From Bacteroidota bacterium (lineage in GTDB: Bacteria > Bacteroidota > Bacteroidia > AKYH767-A > OLB10): a stretch of 64,000 nucleotides of DNA. The stretch lies in NCBI GenBank assembly GCA_016713925.1, contig JADJOH010000007.1, positions 607,501 to 671,500 of the forward strand, given 5' to 3'. Positions within the stretch are counted from its first letter, which is position 1. Each line of letters opens with the position of its first letter. Made by a program: the position numbers and the translations under genes. The notes under the pieces were generated by a model. That model was not told the origin of the DNA, ran no database searches, and was given only the letters and a program-made list of their open reading frames with translations. Of this stretch, positions 1 to 10,118 are shown piece after piece.

Positions 1-981
1 CCATTAAAGGGCGATTCAACAGCATATCTTTTGTTCCTTTCCCGATATAAAGCGAAGAAGTTTGTTACCGAGAATGCCTTATTCAAGGAGATTACCAAAC
101 TCTATCCAACTACTCTTACTACCCTAGATATTGCTGACAACAGTGAAATATTCCATTGGTTCTGGCATGTAGATATTGATAGCATTCCTAAGCATTTCTC
201 AGATGGTTTAACTATCACTTCCGATGCAAGAAAGGCGTTACGTGTGCTGCGGGATTTGGGTCGCAGAGATTTTACTTCCTTGCTCTTTCAATATGCAGCT
301 GCCTTTGGTAAGAAGGCCATTTTTGAAGAAGCATTACTGCGAATGCTGGCAGCTTATCAAATCAGGATGGCCATTTCAAGAAAGCGGTCAAGGGAAAGAA
401 AGTTTGTGGGTTGGTTCAGTGGCGTTGATTTTTGCAAGCCGGAAGAAGGTGATTCTGAAAGCGAAACAGAAGCGTTGAAGCTACCTAAGCAACGGGTCAA
501 TGCGTTGATTGCAAGAACACTAAGGGCTGATGCACCTGATGATGCCACATTTGAAACGCTGGTAAAAATTGCAGGTTACCATGGTAACTATCCGGCTCGT
601 ATTATCTTGAGGCATCATGAAGAAGGTGAACGTGGTAACAGAAGCATTCTGGATTATCAGCTGGAACATCTGATGCCCCAAACCGGCACCGATTTTTGGT
701 ATGCTGAAGCAGGTGTAGTAGATGATGCCGGTGAGATTGATACGGATGCTTACAATGCGCTGGTCCATAACATCGGGAACCTCTTTGTGATTGATCCTGC
801 CACCAACAATGAGGTGAAGAATTTTGAATACAGTGTAAAGAAGAGTTTCTACCAGGAGCATTTAAAGGATTGGTCCATTGCTCGTATAACTGCCGATCCG
901 AAAACCGATTGGAAGAAACAAGACATTGAAACCAGAGCAGAAAAGATTGCAGAATGGGCTAAACAATATTGGGTATTATGA
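1..981 (+). CDS. DUF262/DUF1524 (GmrSD-like) nuclease, C-terminal part
   Basis: The frame is open to the left edge, so only the last 326 residues or so are visible. The C-terminal third carries a DUF1524-type HNH signature: LEHLMPQ (His within residues ~210-225 of the visible part) followed by NALVHNIGNLFVID and a downstream N/K-rich stretch ending KKSFY. This pattern is known from GmrSD-type, modification-dependent restriction enzymes, in which an N-terminal DUF262 ParB-like NTPase domain precedes the HNH nuclease. That N-terminal domain would lie outside the window. The stop overlaps the next gene's ATG (ATGA), so it is co-transcribed with the BREX-type helicase. Its place inside the BREX operon suggests a type IV restriction partner; that is inference. 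Confidence 0.75.
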   Translation, partial: PLKGDSTAYLLFLSRYKAKKFVTENALFKEITKLYPTTLTTLDIADNSEIFHWFWHVDIDSIPKHFSDGLTITSDARKALRVLRDLGRRDFTSLLFQYAAAFGKKAIFEEALLRMLAAYQIRMAISRKRSRERKFVGWFSGVDFCKPEEGDSESETEALKLPKQRVNALIARTLRADAPDDATFETLVKIAGYHGNYPARIILRHHEEGERGNRSILDYQLEHLMPQTGTDFWYAEAGVVDDAGEIDTDAYNALVHNIGNLFVIDPATNNEVKNFEYSVKKSFYQEHLKDWSIARITADPKTDWKKQDIETRAEKIAEWAKQYWVL

Positions 982-3779
982 TTTATCAGGGGAAAGAAAT
1001 AGAAATACTATCCAGAAAATCGGTGTTTGGAAAACAAATAGCCGAGGTAAAGATATTGTCCACCGGAGAGGTAAAATCTGTTCCTTTTTCTGAGTTGTCG
1101 GATGAAAAGAAAGTTCCCACCGATGCAGAGATAGCATTCAAAGCAATAGCCGCTAAAATAAAAAGCGAGGTTTTTAAGCAAGCCATGCTTGCACCCATCG
1201 AGAGCAATATTGTGCCGCTGCCGCATCAGATTTTGGCTGTGGAAAAAGTGATGGCTGGGCAGTTCCTGCGTTTCCTGATTGCAGATGAGGTGGGTATGGG
1301 TAAAACCATTGAAACTGGCCTGGTGCTAAAAGAGTTGAAGTTGCGAGGCATTGCCAAACGCACCTTGATTGTAGTTCCCAAATCAGCCATGGGTCAATGG
1401 CAGCAGGAAATGAAGAAGCATTTCAATGAGCTGTTTCATATTTACGATACAGATTACATCAATACCGTGAGCCGCACATTTGCGAGGCTCGAAGTTGATA
1501 ATGAAATCAACCTCTTCACCCAACACAATCAGATCATCGTTTCGATGGATGCCTTAAAGCCCATTGAAACACGGCAAGGATGGAACAAGCAAAAGGTAGA
1601 AGAATATAACCGATACAGGATACAAAGTGTACTGGAAGCAGAATTTGATTTACTGGTGATAGACGAGTGCCACAAAGTAGGTGGTAGCAGTACACAGGTA
1701 GGCCGCTTCCAAATGGCCGATGTGTTGTGCAATGCCATACCCAATGTGCTGTTGCTTTCAGCAACACCCCACAGAGGAAAGAGTGACCACTTCCGCAGGA
1801 TACTGCAATTGCTGAATGCGGATGCATTTGCAGGGGAAGGCATGCCAACCATACCGGAATTGGAGCCTTATGTAGTTCGCACTGAAAAAAGACAGGCGAT
1901 TGACTACAATGGCAAACCCCTTTTCAATAAACGGCACACGAAGAAGATTGAAGTTGTTTACAATGATGTCAGCCACCGCAAGCAAAAAGCCCTATACGAT
2001 GCGGTAACCGAATATGTAGTGAGTGGGTTCAACCTGGCCCAGCAAACGAAGAATACTTCCTATGGTTTTGTAATGATTCTGTTCCAGCGGATGATGAGCA
2101 GTTCCACTCAGGCTATTTTGGATGCCATGCAAAAACGGGCAGATAGGCTCTCAGGTGAAAGGCAGGAAGTGAATAAGGAGAACATCATTAACAACATGGA
2201 AGAGTTTGGCTTTGAAGGCCAGATGGAGTTGGATTTTGAACAGAAGGTATTTTCATTGGTAGAAGAAGCGCAGGCCAATTACGATACAGAATTAAGCATA
2301 CTGCAAGGTTTGATCAGGGATGCAAAAGACTGCCTGGATACAGAAACAGACGCCAAGGTAGAATTTCTTTTGAACAGATTACAGGAACTAAAAAGAGATG
2401 AACAGAACCCTGATTTGAAGTTTCTCATCTTCACCGAGTTCACCAGTACCCAGTTTATGCTGAAGAAGGTGCTGGAAGAAAAGGGTGGTTATATCTGTGA
2501 AGCCATCAATGGCTCAATGGATTTTGACCAACGGGTAAATGCACTCAAGCTATTTAAGGAAGGTGCTCAGATACTTATTTGTACAGATGCTGCCGGTGAA
2601 TCACTCAATATGCAGTTTGCACACATCGTAATTAATTACGACATGCCCTGGACCCCAATGGTGCTGGAGCAAAGAATAGGTCGTGTGGATCGTATTGGTC
2701 AAAGTCATGAAGTAGTGGCTTTAAATATGATGCTCGATAACTCGGTGGACAAACGAGTGTATGAAGTGGTGGAAACCAAGCTCACCCAAATCATGAATGA
2801 ATTGGGTATAGACAAGACCTCTGATGTATTGGACAGCACGTTAGAACGAGACCAGTTGAATCGCTTATATCTAACTTCTTTACTGAATCCTGCAAGGTTT
2901 GAGCAGGAGAGTAATAACTGGCTTGACGAAATAAAAGGTAAGCTGCGAGACTATAAAAGTACAGAAGGCGCTTTGCCCACTTTGGCATCGAAGGATATCA
3001 AAGTAGAAAAAGTGGATGCCATTAAGCACAGTCCGCTTCCAAAATGGTTGGAAGGTTTAACTAAAAACTACTTGCATACAAAAGGTATTGCTTACCACAA
3101 TTTGATTGATGGTATCCGGTTCAAGTTTCCGGGTCACAAGGAAGGGATTTACACTTTTAATATCAGGGAAAGTGTAAACAATCCTATTCCGGAACCTGTC
3201 TCGCTGCAACATGAAATCATCCAAACAATCTTACGTGATGCAATACCATACACTGCCTCTCAGCCGATACCTAAAGTGAAAATCAAACAAGGTAACTCAA
3301 CATCAGGCTTTTGGTCTTTGTGGCATTTGGAAGTGAAGAATCAGTTTGAAACCACCCAGGTCATTCAACCGGTATTCATATCATCAGAAGGCGAAAACTT
3401 TTCGGCATTTGCCCAAAGTGTATGGGATAAACTGATTCAGGAGAACGACTACTTCGATTGCGTTGGGGTAATGGCTGTTGATGATTCAAAAGCAGCATAT
3501 GCCAATATCTCAGCTAAGGCTGAAGAATTGATGCAGCAGAAATATGAAGAATTTGAAAGCAGCATTTTACAGAACACGGAAAAGATAAAAGCCAATAAGG
3601 ATAAGTCATTTGATTTTCAGGAAAAGCAAATGCACCGTATTGGAATTGAAAACATCAAACAATCAAGGTTAAACCGCCTGCACAAGGATAAAGAACAATG
3701 GGAAGAGACTTTTGAATCAGCCCGTCAAATTGTACCTTCTTTATCCTGCCTGCTCATGGTAAATATTGTCAATGAGTAA
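978..3779 (+). CDS. brxHII: SNF2-family helicase, probable BrxHII of a type III BREX system
   Basis: A 933-residue DEAD/SNF2 ATPase. Walker A is ADEVGMGKT (residues ~105-113), motif II is DECHK (~230), motif III is LLLSATPH, and motif VI is EQRIGRVDRIGQ (~565), so both RecA lobes are complete. The C-terminal ~300 residues are unassigned and partly charged. An upstream in-frame TTG exists at 969, but ATG 978 forms an ATGA overlap with the preceding stop and is preferred. The order helicase, pglZ, brxA matches the known 3' half of type III BREX operons (brxF-brxC-pglXI-brxHII-pglZ-brxA). It likely acts on phage or host DNA within the BREX complex. The SNF2 assignment is firm; the BrxHII name rests on context. 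Confidence 0.8.
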   Translation: MIYQGKEIEILSRKSVFGKQIAEVKILSTGEVKSVPFSELSDEKKVPTDAEIAFKAIAAKIKSEVFKQAMLAPIESNIVPLPHQILAVEKVMAGQFLRFLIADEVGMGKTIETGLVLKELKLRGIAKRTLIVVPKSAMGQWQQEMKKHFNELFHIYDTDYINTVSRTFARLEVDNEINLFTQHNQIIVSMDALKPIETRQGWNKQKVEEYNRYRIQSVLEAEFDLLVIDECHKVGGSSTQVGRFQMADVLCNAIPNVLLLSATPHRGKSDHFRRILQLLNADAFAGEGMPTIPELEPYVVRTEKRQAIDYNGKPLFNKRHTKKIEVVYNDVSHRKQKALYDAVTEYVVSGFNLAQQTKNTSYGFVMILFQRMMSSSTQAILDAMQKRADRLSGERQEVNKENIINNMEEFGFEGQMELDFEQKVFSLVEEAQANYDTELSILQGLIRDAKDCLDTETDAKVEFLLNRLQELKRDEQNPDLKFLIFTEFTSTQFMLKKVLEEKGGYICEAINGSMDFDQRVNALKLFKEGAQILICTDAAGESLNMQFAHIVINYDMPWTPMVLEQRIGRVDRIGQSHEVVALNMMLDNSVDKRVYEVVETKLTQIMNELGIDKTSDVLDSTLERDQLNRLYLTSLLNPARFEQESNNWLDEIKGKLRDYKSTEGALPTLASKDIKVEKVDAIKHSPLPKWLEGLTKNYLHTKGIAYHNLIDGIRFKFPGHKEGIYTFNIRESVNNPIPEPVSLQHEIIQTILRDAIPYTASQPIPKVKIKQGNSTSGFWSLWHLEVKNQFETTQVIQPVFISSEGENFSAFAQSVWDKLIQENDYFDCVGVMAVDDSKAAYANISAKAEELMQQKYEEFESSILQNTEKIKANKDKSFDFQEKQMHRIGIENIKQSRLNRLHKDKEQWEETFESARQIVPSLSCLLMVNIVNE

Positions 3780-5611
3780 TTGGGTTGATAAATATAAAAA
3801 GTTGGTGATATCCAGTCACAAACAGCACATCATTGTGGCTGATCAGGATAACCTATTCGATTATGCAGAACTGAAGTCGGCATTTGAAAATGAAGGCTAT
3901 ACTATTCTGACTTGTAAAACTGATTTAGCGGTACGCTTAGCGTTTGAATTGCAGGTACGAGATTCGGATACGAAGGCACTCATTATAGCACCTGCAGCAT
4001 ATCGTCCATTGCCGGATATTGAAACACAGGTTCACTTTAAATCCATCGGTCTGCCTCAGTTGTTTCCCAACCTTGATGCTAAAGCAATCAAGGGATTAAG
4101 CTTTAATGCACTTTGTTTGCTTTCCAACATCAAGCCCTATGAGGATTTAAGCCATGATAAGACGCTGAAATTCCTTTTGGAGAATTTGTATAACGTAGAT
4201 TTTGATACACTGACGAACAACAAGGCAAAGGAAAGGATACTCAATGCACTCATCACGGTGTTTCTTGAAAAGAATGGCATCAATGAACCACTGACTAAGT
4301 TTCTCACCAATATTGCAAAACCTTATTTTCCAACATTGGTTTCACAGGTTTTAAGCAACGCCAGCCTGGTGAAGTTTATTCAGGAACAGTGGCAGGCGTT
4401 TGTGACAAACGGAGCTCATTGCTTGATTTCAAGGAGCTACTTTTGAATAAGAGTTTAGGTTATCTCTTCGCTTTTGAATATCTAAGCCCAATACAGGTAA
4501 GCCCTGATACTTATGATAAATTTCCTAAGCCGCTGAAGATTGGTGTGTATGTGGATGCAAACGGTCACAATGATAACGAACTGGAAGGCCTTATTGAATA
4601 CCTGAAGCAGCAACTTGAAATAATTGAAGACATCGCTGATCAGTGGTTCAAAATCATACAAGTGCTGGCTAATGCCAAGTTAAGGTATTTATCATCCGCC
4701 AATGACGAATTGAAAACTGCCTATCAGAAAATTGAAAATGCTTTCAACATACGTTTCCAGCGTTTCATTGATAATACCTACGGAAGTTTATTTTCCCTGA
4801 GTGGTGTAAGAAAACCGGTAGTCGTTTCACGGATATTGGAACACATCAATGCAAAGCCTGCTAAAAAGAAAGCACTGCTGGTTATTGATGGAATGAACTA
4901 CTGGCAATGGAATATTTTGAGCAAGGCATTAGCAGATGCCGGTATCCATTATTCATCAATGCATCTTTAGCGTATATACCCACCATTACAGCCTGGTCCA
5001 GGCAAGCCATTTTTAAGGGTGATAAGCCTGATTTATCAGCCGATAATTCCAAGGAAGCAAAACTATTTGAGGCCTATTGGATAAAGCAGGGTGTACAAGG
5101 GTATCAGATTGCCTACAAGAAGTTTAGTGTAAATGAACCATTAGAACTTTCAGATATTCCACAGGATATTACTACTCTTGGTTTGGTCTGCAATGATTTG
5201 GATGAAATCATGCATGGTTCAATCTTGGGTAACAGCCAGTTGAAAATGTCAACTGAGCAGTGGATTGCAAAATCAAACATAGTTGAAATCATTTTGTCAT
5301 TACGTTCAAGAGGTTTTCAGGTGTACATCACTTCCGATCACGGAAACATAGAAGCCGCAGGCTTGAAGAATTTAACCATGAAAGACAAGGTAGGTGCATT
5401 AAGTCGTGGCAAACGCCATCTTCATTTTACCAATGAAACCTTATTGCAAAGTTTTATTGACCAGAATCCGGAAATAGAAGTGGGCAAAAAAGGTCTTTCT
5501 CTTTACCTAAGAAAACAAGAGGCATTTACAACCGAAAACAGCCAGGTTATAACGCATGGCGGTTCTCATATCTGGGAGGTTATAGTCCCATTCATCAGCA
5601 TCAATGAGTAG
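3772..5611 (+). pseudogene. pglZ: PglZ-type phosphatase domain protein, interrupted by two frameshifts
   Basis: Three overlapping frames together form one ~613-aa PglZ protein (alkaline-phosphatase superfamily, core BREX component). The first frame runs to about 4410, the second from about 4410 to 4957, and the third onward. Metal-site and active-site elements are seen in order: LLVIDGMNYW (~370), LAYIPTITAWSR with the probable catalytic Thr (~400), YITSDHGN (~520) and THGGSHIWE (~593). Each break is explained by loss of one base: AAAA to AAA near 4405-4410 (restoring FVTKRSSLLDFKELL) and AAA to AA near 4957 (restoring YSSNASLAYIPT). The start ATG 3772 overlaps the helicase stop; TTG 3766 is an alternative. 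Either the gene is decayed, which would disable BREX, or the breaks are sequencing errors, which I favour. Confidence 0.8.
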
Positions 5612-6323
5612 TAAAGGAAAATATATAGGCGTGGAAAGTAGGGTCCAATATGAGGTATTGGAGGCCGCCATATATGATTACTTATCCAATGGCAAACTGG
5701 ATAAAGAAAAATGCCTTTCTCATATCAAGCAATTTACCAAGGGTGAAAATCGGGCAGGTAAGATATTAAAACACATTAGCGTATTACTTGCAAAGAACGA
5801 AGGCATCATTAGTAAGTTTTCAAAGCAACTCGATGCCGGTGCATTTGCTCAACTCTCATCCGGAGAAAGAAAAGCTCTTGTGCTTTGCCTGTTTTGTAAC
5901 AGCTTTCCAATCACCTATGATATTCTGATTGGTTTTGCTCAGGCTTTTAAAGTTCAGTCTATTGTGAGCAAGGAGGTAATCATTCACAAGATTGGTTCTG
6001 CTTATGGCAGCAACAGGGCGATGCATATTGCCGTAACAGAGATACTGCCTTTCTTAATCGAATGTGGAACTATCGAACGGGTTAAGGTCGGAATATATTC
6101 TACTGGTTCAAAGCTTAGTATTTCAAACAAGGTTATTTCAGAATTGATAGTATTTACAGACATAAAGTTGTCTGCATCAAAATCTATGTTGATAAATGAG
6201 TTGGGATATAAACCTTGGTATTCCTACTTTGAACTATCGAATATAACACCTACATCTTTCAATATTCTTTTGGCGAAGAAGGATAGTGCAGTCGGAAAGG
6301 GATATTTAACTATGAAAGGGTAA
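5604..6323 (+). CDS. brxA: Probable BrxA (DUF1819-like) BREX protein
   Basis: A 239-residue protein starting at an ATG that overlaps the pglZ stop by 8 bases, so it is the last gene of the operon. It is soluble, mainly helical by appearance, with a basic N-terminal half and a segment reading SNRAMHIAVTEILPFLIECGTIERVKVG that resembles a small winged-helix unit. I did not recognise the family from motifs alone. The call comes from position: brxA is the terminal gene after pglZ in type III BREX loci, and the size (~200-240 aa) fits. BrxA is a small DNA-binding accessory protein in known BREX systems. Beyond the stop at 6323 the DNA becomes more AT-rich and gene-poor. Confidence 0.6.
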   Translation: MSSKGKYIGVESRVQYEVLEAAIYDYLSNGKLDKEKCLSHIKQFTKGENRAGKILKHISVLLAKNEGIISKFSKQLDAGAFAQLSSGERKALVLCLFCNSFPITYDILIGFAQAFKVQSIVSKEVIIHKIGSAYGSNRAMHIAVTEILPFLIECGTIERVKVGIYSTGSKLSISNKVISELIVFTDIKLSASKSMLINELGYKPWYSYFELSNITPTSFNILLAKKDSAVGKGYLTMKG

Positions 6324-6393
6324 CACAAAGTCACTATAAATAAAAGCAAAATGTAAAAAAAGAAACTTCGATAAATGACATAAATATTTTCAA

Positions 6394-6675
6394 ATGAATC
6401 AGATTCAACTCAATATTATCCCATTCAAACCGGTAGTAGCTAACCAAACTTTTGCTTTCAATTGCGAGAACCAGAATGGGTTTGCTCCTTTCTATTGGAA
6501 TAAGTTGATTGAATTGTTTCATGAAAGTACAGAATCCAAATTAGTCAACCAGTTCAGTAGTATAAATTTGAAAAATGTAAGCCTGCAGTACCTGCCCGTT
6601 ACCATCAAGTACCCCGAAGTGGTGTCCGAAAAATTCGCATACTTGAGCCACCACAAACTACCCGACATTTATTAG
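6394..6675 (+). CDS. Hypothetical protein, 93 aa, possibly a truncated N-terminus
   Basis: A 93-residue reading frame 70 bases after the BREX operon. It begins MNQIQLNIIPFKPVVANQ, has a balanced composition, and contains no membrane segment, signal peptide or catalytic motif that I recognise. It ends abruptly at KLPDIY with no terminator-like hairpin, and the following ~150 bases are AT-rich and closed in all frames. This is what the N-terminal stub of a larger, decayed protein would look like. It could equally be a small accessory gene of the defence island. Function unknown. Confidence 0.4.
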   Translation: MNQIQLNIIPFKPVVANQTFAFNCENQNGFAPFYWNKLIELFHESTESKLVNQFSSINLKNVSLQYLPVTIKYPEVVSEKFAYLSHHKLPDIY

Positions 6676-6822
6676 TCAGGTGTTTACTGCTGAAGATATA
6701 AGAAATTTAGTTTTATACAACATTTAAATGAATTACCTTTTAGTTATATATTTCACATTGTCACTTAGATTCGTTTGCCTTTTTGCCAACTTATTCCAAA
6801 TAATCATATTAAATAAAATAAT

Positions 6823-8096
6823 TTGAAAGTAACTTATCCAATAATAAAAATTCCAAAAGCATTTTTAGATCTTAAAGATGACACCCCTCCTTTGCCTATG
6901 AGGCCAATTAAATTAACAATTAGAGGTGCAAAAGGATCGAATATTTTAATGCTATTATTATATGCTTAAAGATTTTATTAATACCATATTTGCTCTTACT
7001 TTTTGGATCAATGCTAGATCAAAAAGAATTAAATGAAGCGTTTTATTTATTCACATTCCTTACAGGCTTTGTTGGTTCGACTATTTATTTTATAATAAAT
7101 TACTTTAACAGTATAATTATAAGAAAGCAGATCACCAAACATAATATAATTGCTTCTGAAGAATATGATTTAGAAACAAAAAAATACAAATTAGAATGTG
7201 AAAGAATTATGCATCGTGATAATGTAAAAAAATATAGAAAAAGCAAGTTAACTAAAATAAAATCTCTTGATCCCAGGGATAATTACTTTGATAATCGTAC
7301 GATTGGGATCAGTGAAAAAAGTTTTTTTGATTATTTAAAAAAGATTTATCCGCTTGAAATTAAGAAAAATATTTTTGTTGGAGATTTTGAAAAACCTTTT
7401 CAATGCGATCTCGCATTTATAAAAGATAACATTCGCATTAATATAGAGATTGATGAACCTTAAGAAAGCCAATATGGTTATCCAATTCATGTAAGGGAAG
7501 TAGATGAAGAAACTAGAGATGATTTTAGGGATCAATATTTTCTAGATTCAAATTGGTTCGTCTTACGATTTACTGAACATCAAGTTGTAAAGCGACCAAA
7601 TGATTGTGTTAAATTGATTGAAAGAATTTTTGTTGTATTTAGAATCCTTGAATGGGAGGTTTATACCATTCATATATTTGAGTGGTCTAATAATTAGTGA
7701 AAATTCATGGAATTACAATGAGGCTGTATTGCTTAAAGAAAGAAATATAGAGAAAGTTATTTGGGACTTGTTTTTAAATATAAAATAGATCGCACAAAAG
7801 ATCCAGCTATTGAAATTGATACTATGACTGTGGGAAAGTTAAAACTGATAGGAAATTCATTGGCCTTCTTCGAATTTGATTATAAAGACAATATTTATAA
7901 AACTACTTCATTTGAATATTCTGAAAAGCAAATTGAGTTCGCATGCATAAAGTTTGCTTCTGAATATCCAATAAAAAATGAGGTGTATTTGTTTGGAACA
8001 GACAAAAAGACATTTGAATGGAGGGCGAATAATTTAGGATACAATCCTTATTATAATAAAATATATTACAGCAAGGAATTTTGCTACCAGGATTGA
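6823..8096 (+). pseudogene. Membrane-anchored PD-(D/E)XK-type nuclease-like gene, multiply broken
   Basis: Four pieces in different frames line up as one protein. Piece 1 (from TTG 6823) reads KVTYPIIKIPKAFLDLKDD and continues to ~6945. Piece 2 (~6945-7660) has two hydrophobic segments (ICLKILLIPYLLLLFG and FLTGFVGSTIYFIINYF), a charged linker, then CDLAFIKDNIRINIEIDEP, an in-frame TAA at 7461, and ESQYGYPIHVREVDEE ... DSNWFVLRFTEHQVVKRP. The elements DLAF, IEIDEPY, PIH and WFVLRFTE.QV are typical of a DUF559-like PD-(D/E)XK nuclease fold; the TAA sits where the conserved Tyr of DEPY belongs. Piece 3 (~7660-7755) and piece 4 (7761-8096) give a further ~140 residues. Needed changes: one base lost near 6945-6960, TAT to TAA at 7461, one base gained near 7659, one base lost near 7752 (GGGG to GGG). 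Likely a decayed or badly sequenced defence-island gene. Confidence 0.55.
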
Positions 8097-8197
8097 CGCT
8101 GTCAACTGGGATAAATTATAACAGTGTATTTTGATCAAAAGAATATTGAAAAAAAAGTCATTAATATATTAGGCTGTCATACTAATAAAGTAAATTT

Positions 8198-9773
8198 TCA
8201 AGTATTCCTTTCATTAATCACCACCCGCTTCGCAAACTCATCAAACTTCACATTTGCCGAAGCCTTCACGTAGTTTAAAAAAGACTCTAGTTTGGTGTGC
8301 TGCGAAAACTGCATGATTAAATGAGCATCCATTTTTCGGTGGTAATAGAAATTGGTGCAGAAATTACGGCGGGCAGTATGCGATCCGATCAATTGATAGA
8401 AAGGAGTAGCAACCGGTTTCTGGTCTTTAGTTTTAATATTTAACCGGGTCTGAATAAAATCATCTTTAAATCCGGCTAATTCGCAAACACTCTGAATGTT
8501 CCGGTTGTAATGTTGGTTGGTAATTGCCTTAAACTTGAAGTTGTACTTTTTTAAAATCTCATAAACAAAATCCATGAGAGGAATCTCGGCCTTAATGCCT
8601 GTTTTATTCCGGGTAATGGAAATATAGTTGATCCGATAGCCATCAACATTTCTATTTTGAACATGGAAAGCCTGTGAGAGGTCACCGAATGTGAGGCCAC
8701 CGGTATAGGAGGCCAGATAAAAGAGGTCACGCGTATACTCCAGATGTTTCTCACTTGCATCAAACTGCATATTGATGAGCAGCTGCAGCATTTCTTCTGT
8801 AAGGTAGGGGAAACTAACTTTTTCTTTGTTCTGCTGATAGACCAGGCTTTCCGTTTCAACTCCGGGTAATTGCAATTTATCTTCAATCTTAGCCCAACGC
8901 AGCACCGCTTTCATCCACTTCTTAAAGTTTGCATAATAATTAGCTGAAAAATCGTAGGTGTCCATCAGCCAATAAAAGAACTCAGCGGCTATGTCATCAG
9001 TCATATCACCAATGGTGATCTTCTCATTCCATAGCTTAAATTGGGCGGAAAGCTTCTGCTTGTAATCTCTAGCACCATCTTTTTTCAGCAATTGTCGCAT
9101 TACTTTCTTGTCAGCTACATCGATGATATATTGATAAAAGGAACTGAATACCTATCATCCTGATGGATGAGATCGTTCTGAACATCGGGCTTACGAATTA
9201 TAATAGGTTTCTGCGCTGTCGATGTCAATTCCTCAGGTGTATAATTCAAATTAGAAAAGAATTTTTCCATATCAACCACCTTTCCTTTGCTGTCAACAAT
9301 AGAATAATTAAAATTCTTCATCTTGCTCATGACATCATTTAAAATATCCTTTACCGGGCGGGCATAATGGTCTTTCACTTGTTTTAGCAAAAGATTCTGC
9401 TCCGTAATCTTGCCTTCAATAAATCTCTTGATTTTATCCTCAGCATTGTATGGAAGTACTTGCGTTCATGGAGTCCGGCAATCCGTAAGTCGAATTGTTC
9501 ATTGTTCAAATTCTCTTCTTCCTGTTCCAGATTTAATTCATTCAGCCAATCATTAATTGATTCTTCCAGTCTGATAAATTTCATTGCCAGTGCAGGATTC
9601 CTTGGAAGTCTCCTGAATGCATCCCATTCACCCTCGAGCAGACTTAGGCCGGTTGACTTTTCAACGGTAAGGTATTTTCCATTATACTTTGTACCTAAGC
9701 TAATAATCACCTGTATTGGCTTTGTGGCGCTAGAGACATGCTGAAGTTTGAAGTTTACCTTGAATGATTTCAT
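8198..9773 (-). pseudogene. Tyrosine recombinase (IntDOT-like integrase), two frameshifts
   Basis: Three minus-strand frames form one ~525-aa integrase starting at ATG 9773 (MKSFKVNFKLQHVSS). The N-terminal part has an arm-binding beta region, a SAM-like core-binding domain follows, and the catalytic domain lies in the last ~200 residues. Catalytic elements: SHTARRNFCTN (His and Arg), SQHTKLESFLNYVK (His and the Tyr nucleophile). The position of the first catalytic Arg reads TGGLTFGDL, so that Arg is replaced, as in the IntDOT-like integrases of Bacteroidota mobile elements. Frame breaks: near 9455 (GG to G; restores HERKVLPYNAEDKIKRF) and near 9136 (five T to four; restores PFYQYIIDVADKKVMRQLL). 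It lies ~240 bp from the 3' end of a tRNA-Asp gene, the probable attachment site of the BREX island. Confidence 0.8.
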
Positions 9774-9984
9774 GGCTATGCAATAACTTATAAAATTCGA
9801 ATCAATATTAACCATAAATAGCCGGAAATGCAAGTTGATTAACCTGAACTAGCCTGAATAATTAGTGATTAAAGCGATATAGGACCCTTTCGGGTTAATA
9901 ATTACAGAAATTCAGGCTAATATTTTTATGCCTACAGGATGCAAAAGTCCCTCAAGAAACACTAGAAATGAAACAATTAGACAT

Positions 9985-10012
9985 AAAAAAAGGAGCAAAT
10001 TGCTCCTTTTTT
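9985..10012 (-). terminator. Rho-independent terminator of tRNA-Asp
   Basis: A near-perfect palindrome with A-run, GGAGCAA, TTGCTCC, T-run. On the minus strand it sits 4 bases after the tRNA 3' end. Because it is symmetrical it can also stop transcription coming from the left. Confidence 0.8.
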
Positions 10013-10015
10013 AAG

Positions 10016-10089
10016 CGGTCCGGACGGGACTCGAACCCGCGACCCCATGCGTGACAGGCATGTATTCTAACCAGCTGAACTACCGAACC
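10016..10089 (-). tRNA. tRNA-Asp (anticodon GTC)
   Basis: On the minus strand the sequence folds as a cloverleaf. The acceptor stem is GGTTCGG paired with CCGGACC (one G-U), the discriminator base is G (usual for Asp), the anticodon loop is CTGTCAC with GTC, and the T loop is GGTTCGAGTCC. CCA is not encoded. The 3' end faces the integrase and BREX region at 8-10 kb, the geometry expected when an element has integrated into a tRNA 3' end. Confidence 0.95.
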
Positions 10090-10118
10090 GAACAAACAGA
10101 AATTCCCTGTTTGGGCTG

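Noticed and set aside
3772..5611. Programmed ribosomal frameshifting in pglZ
   Set aside because: Two separate shifts would be needed, neither site shows a slippery heptamer with a downstream structure, and similar breaks occur in unrelated genes.
10016..10045. A second copy of the tRNA-Asp 3' end within the window as the other attachment site
   Set aside because: I saw none by eye in 1-10000; the far end is probably outside.
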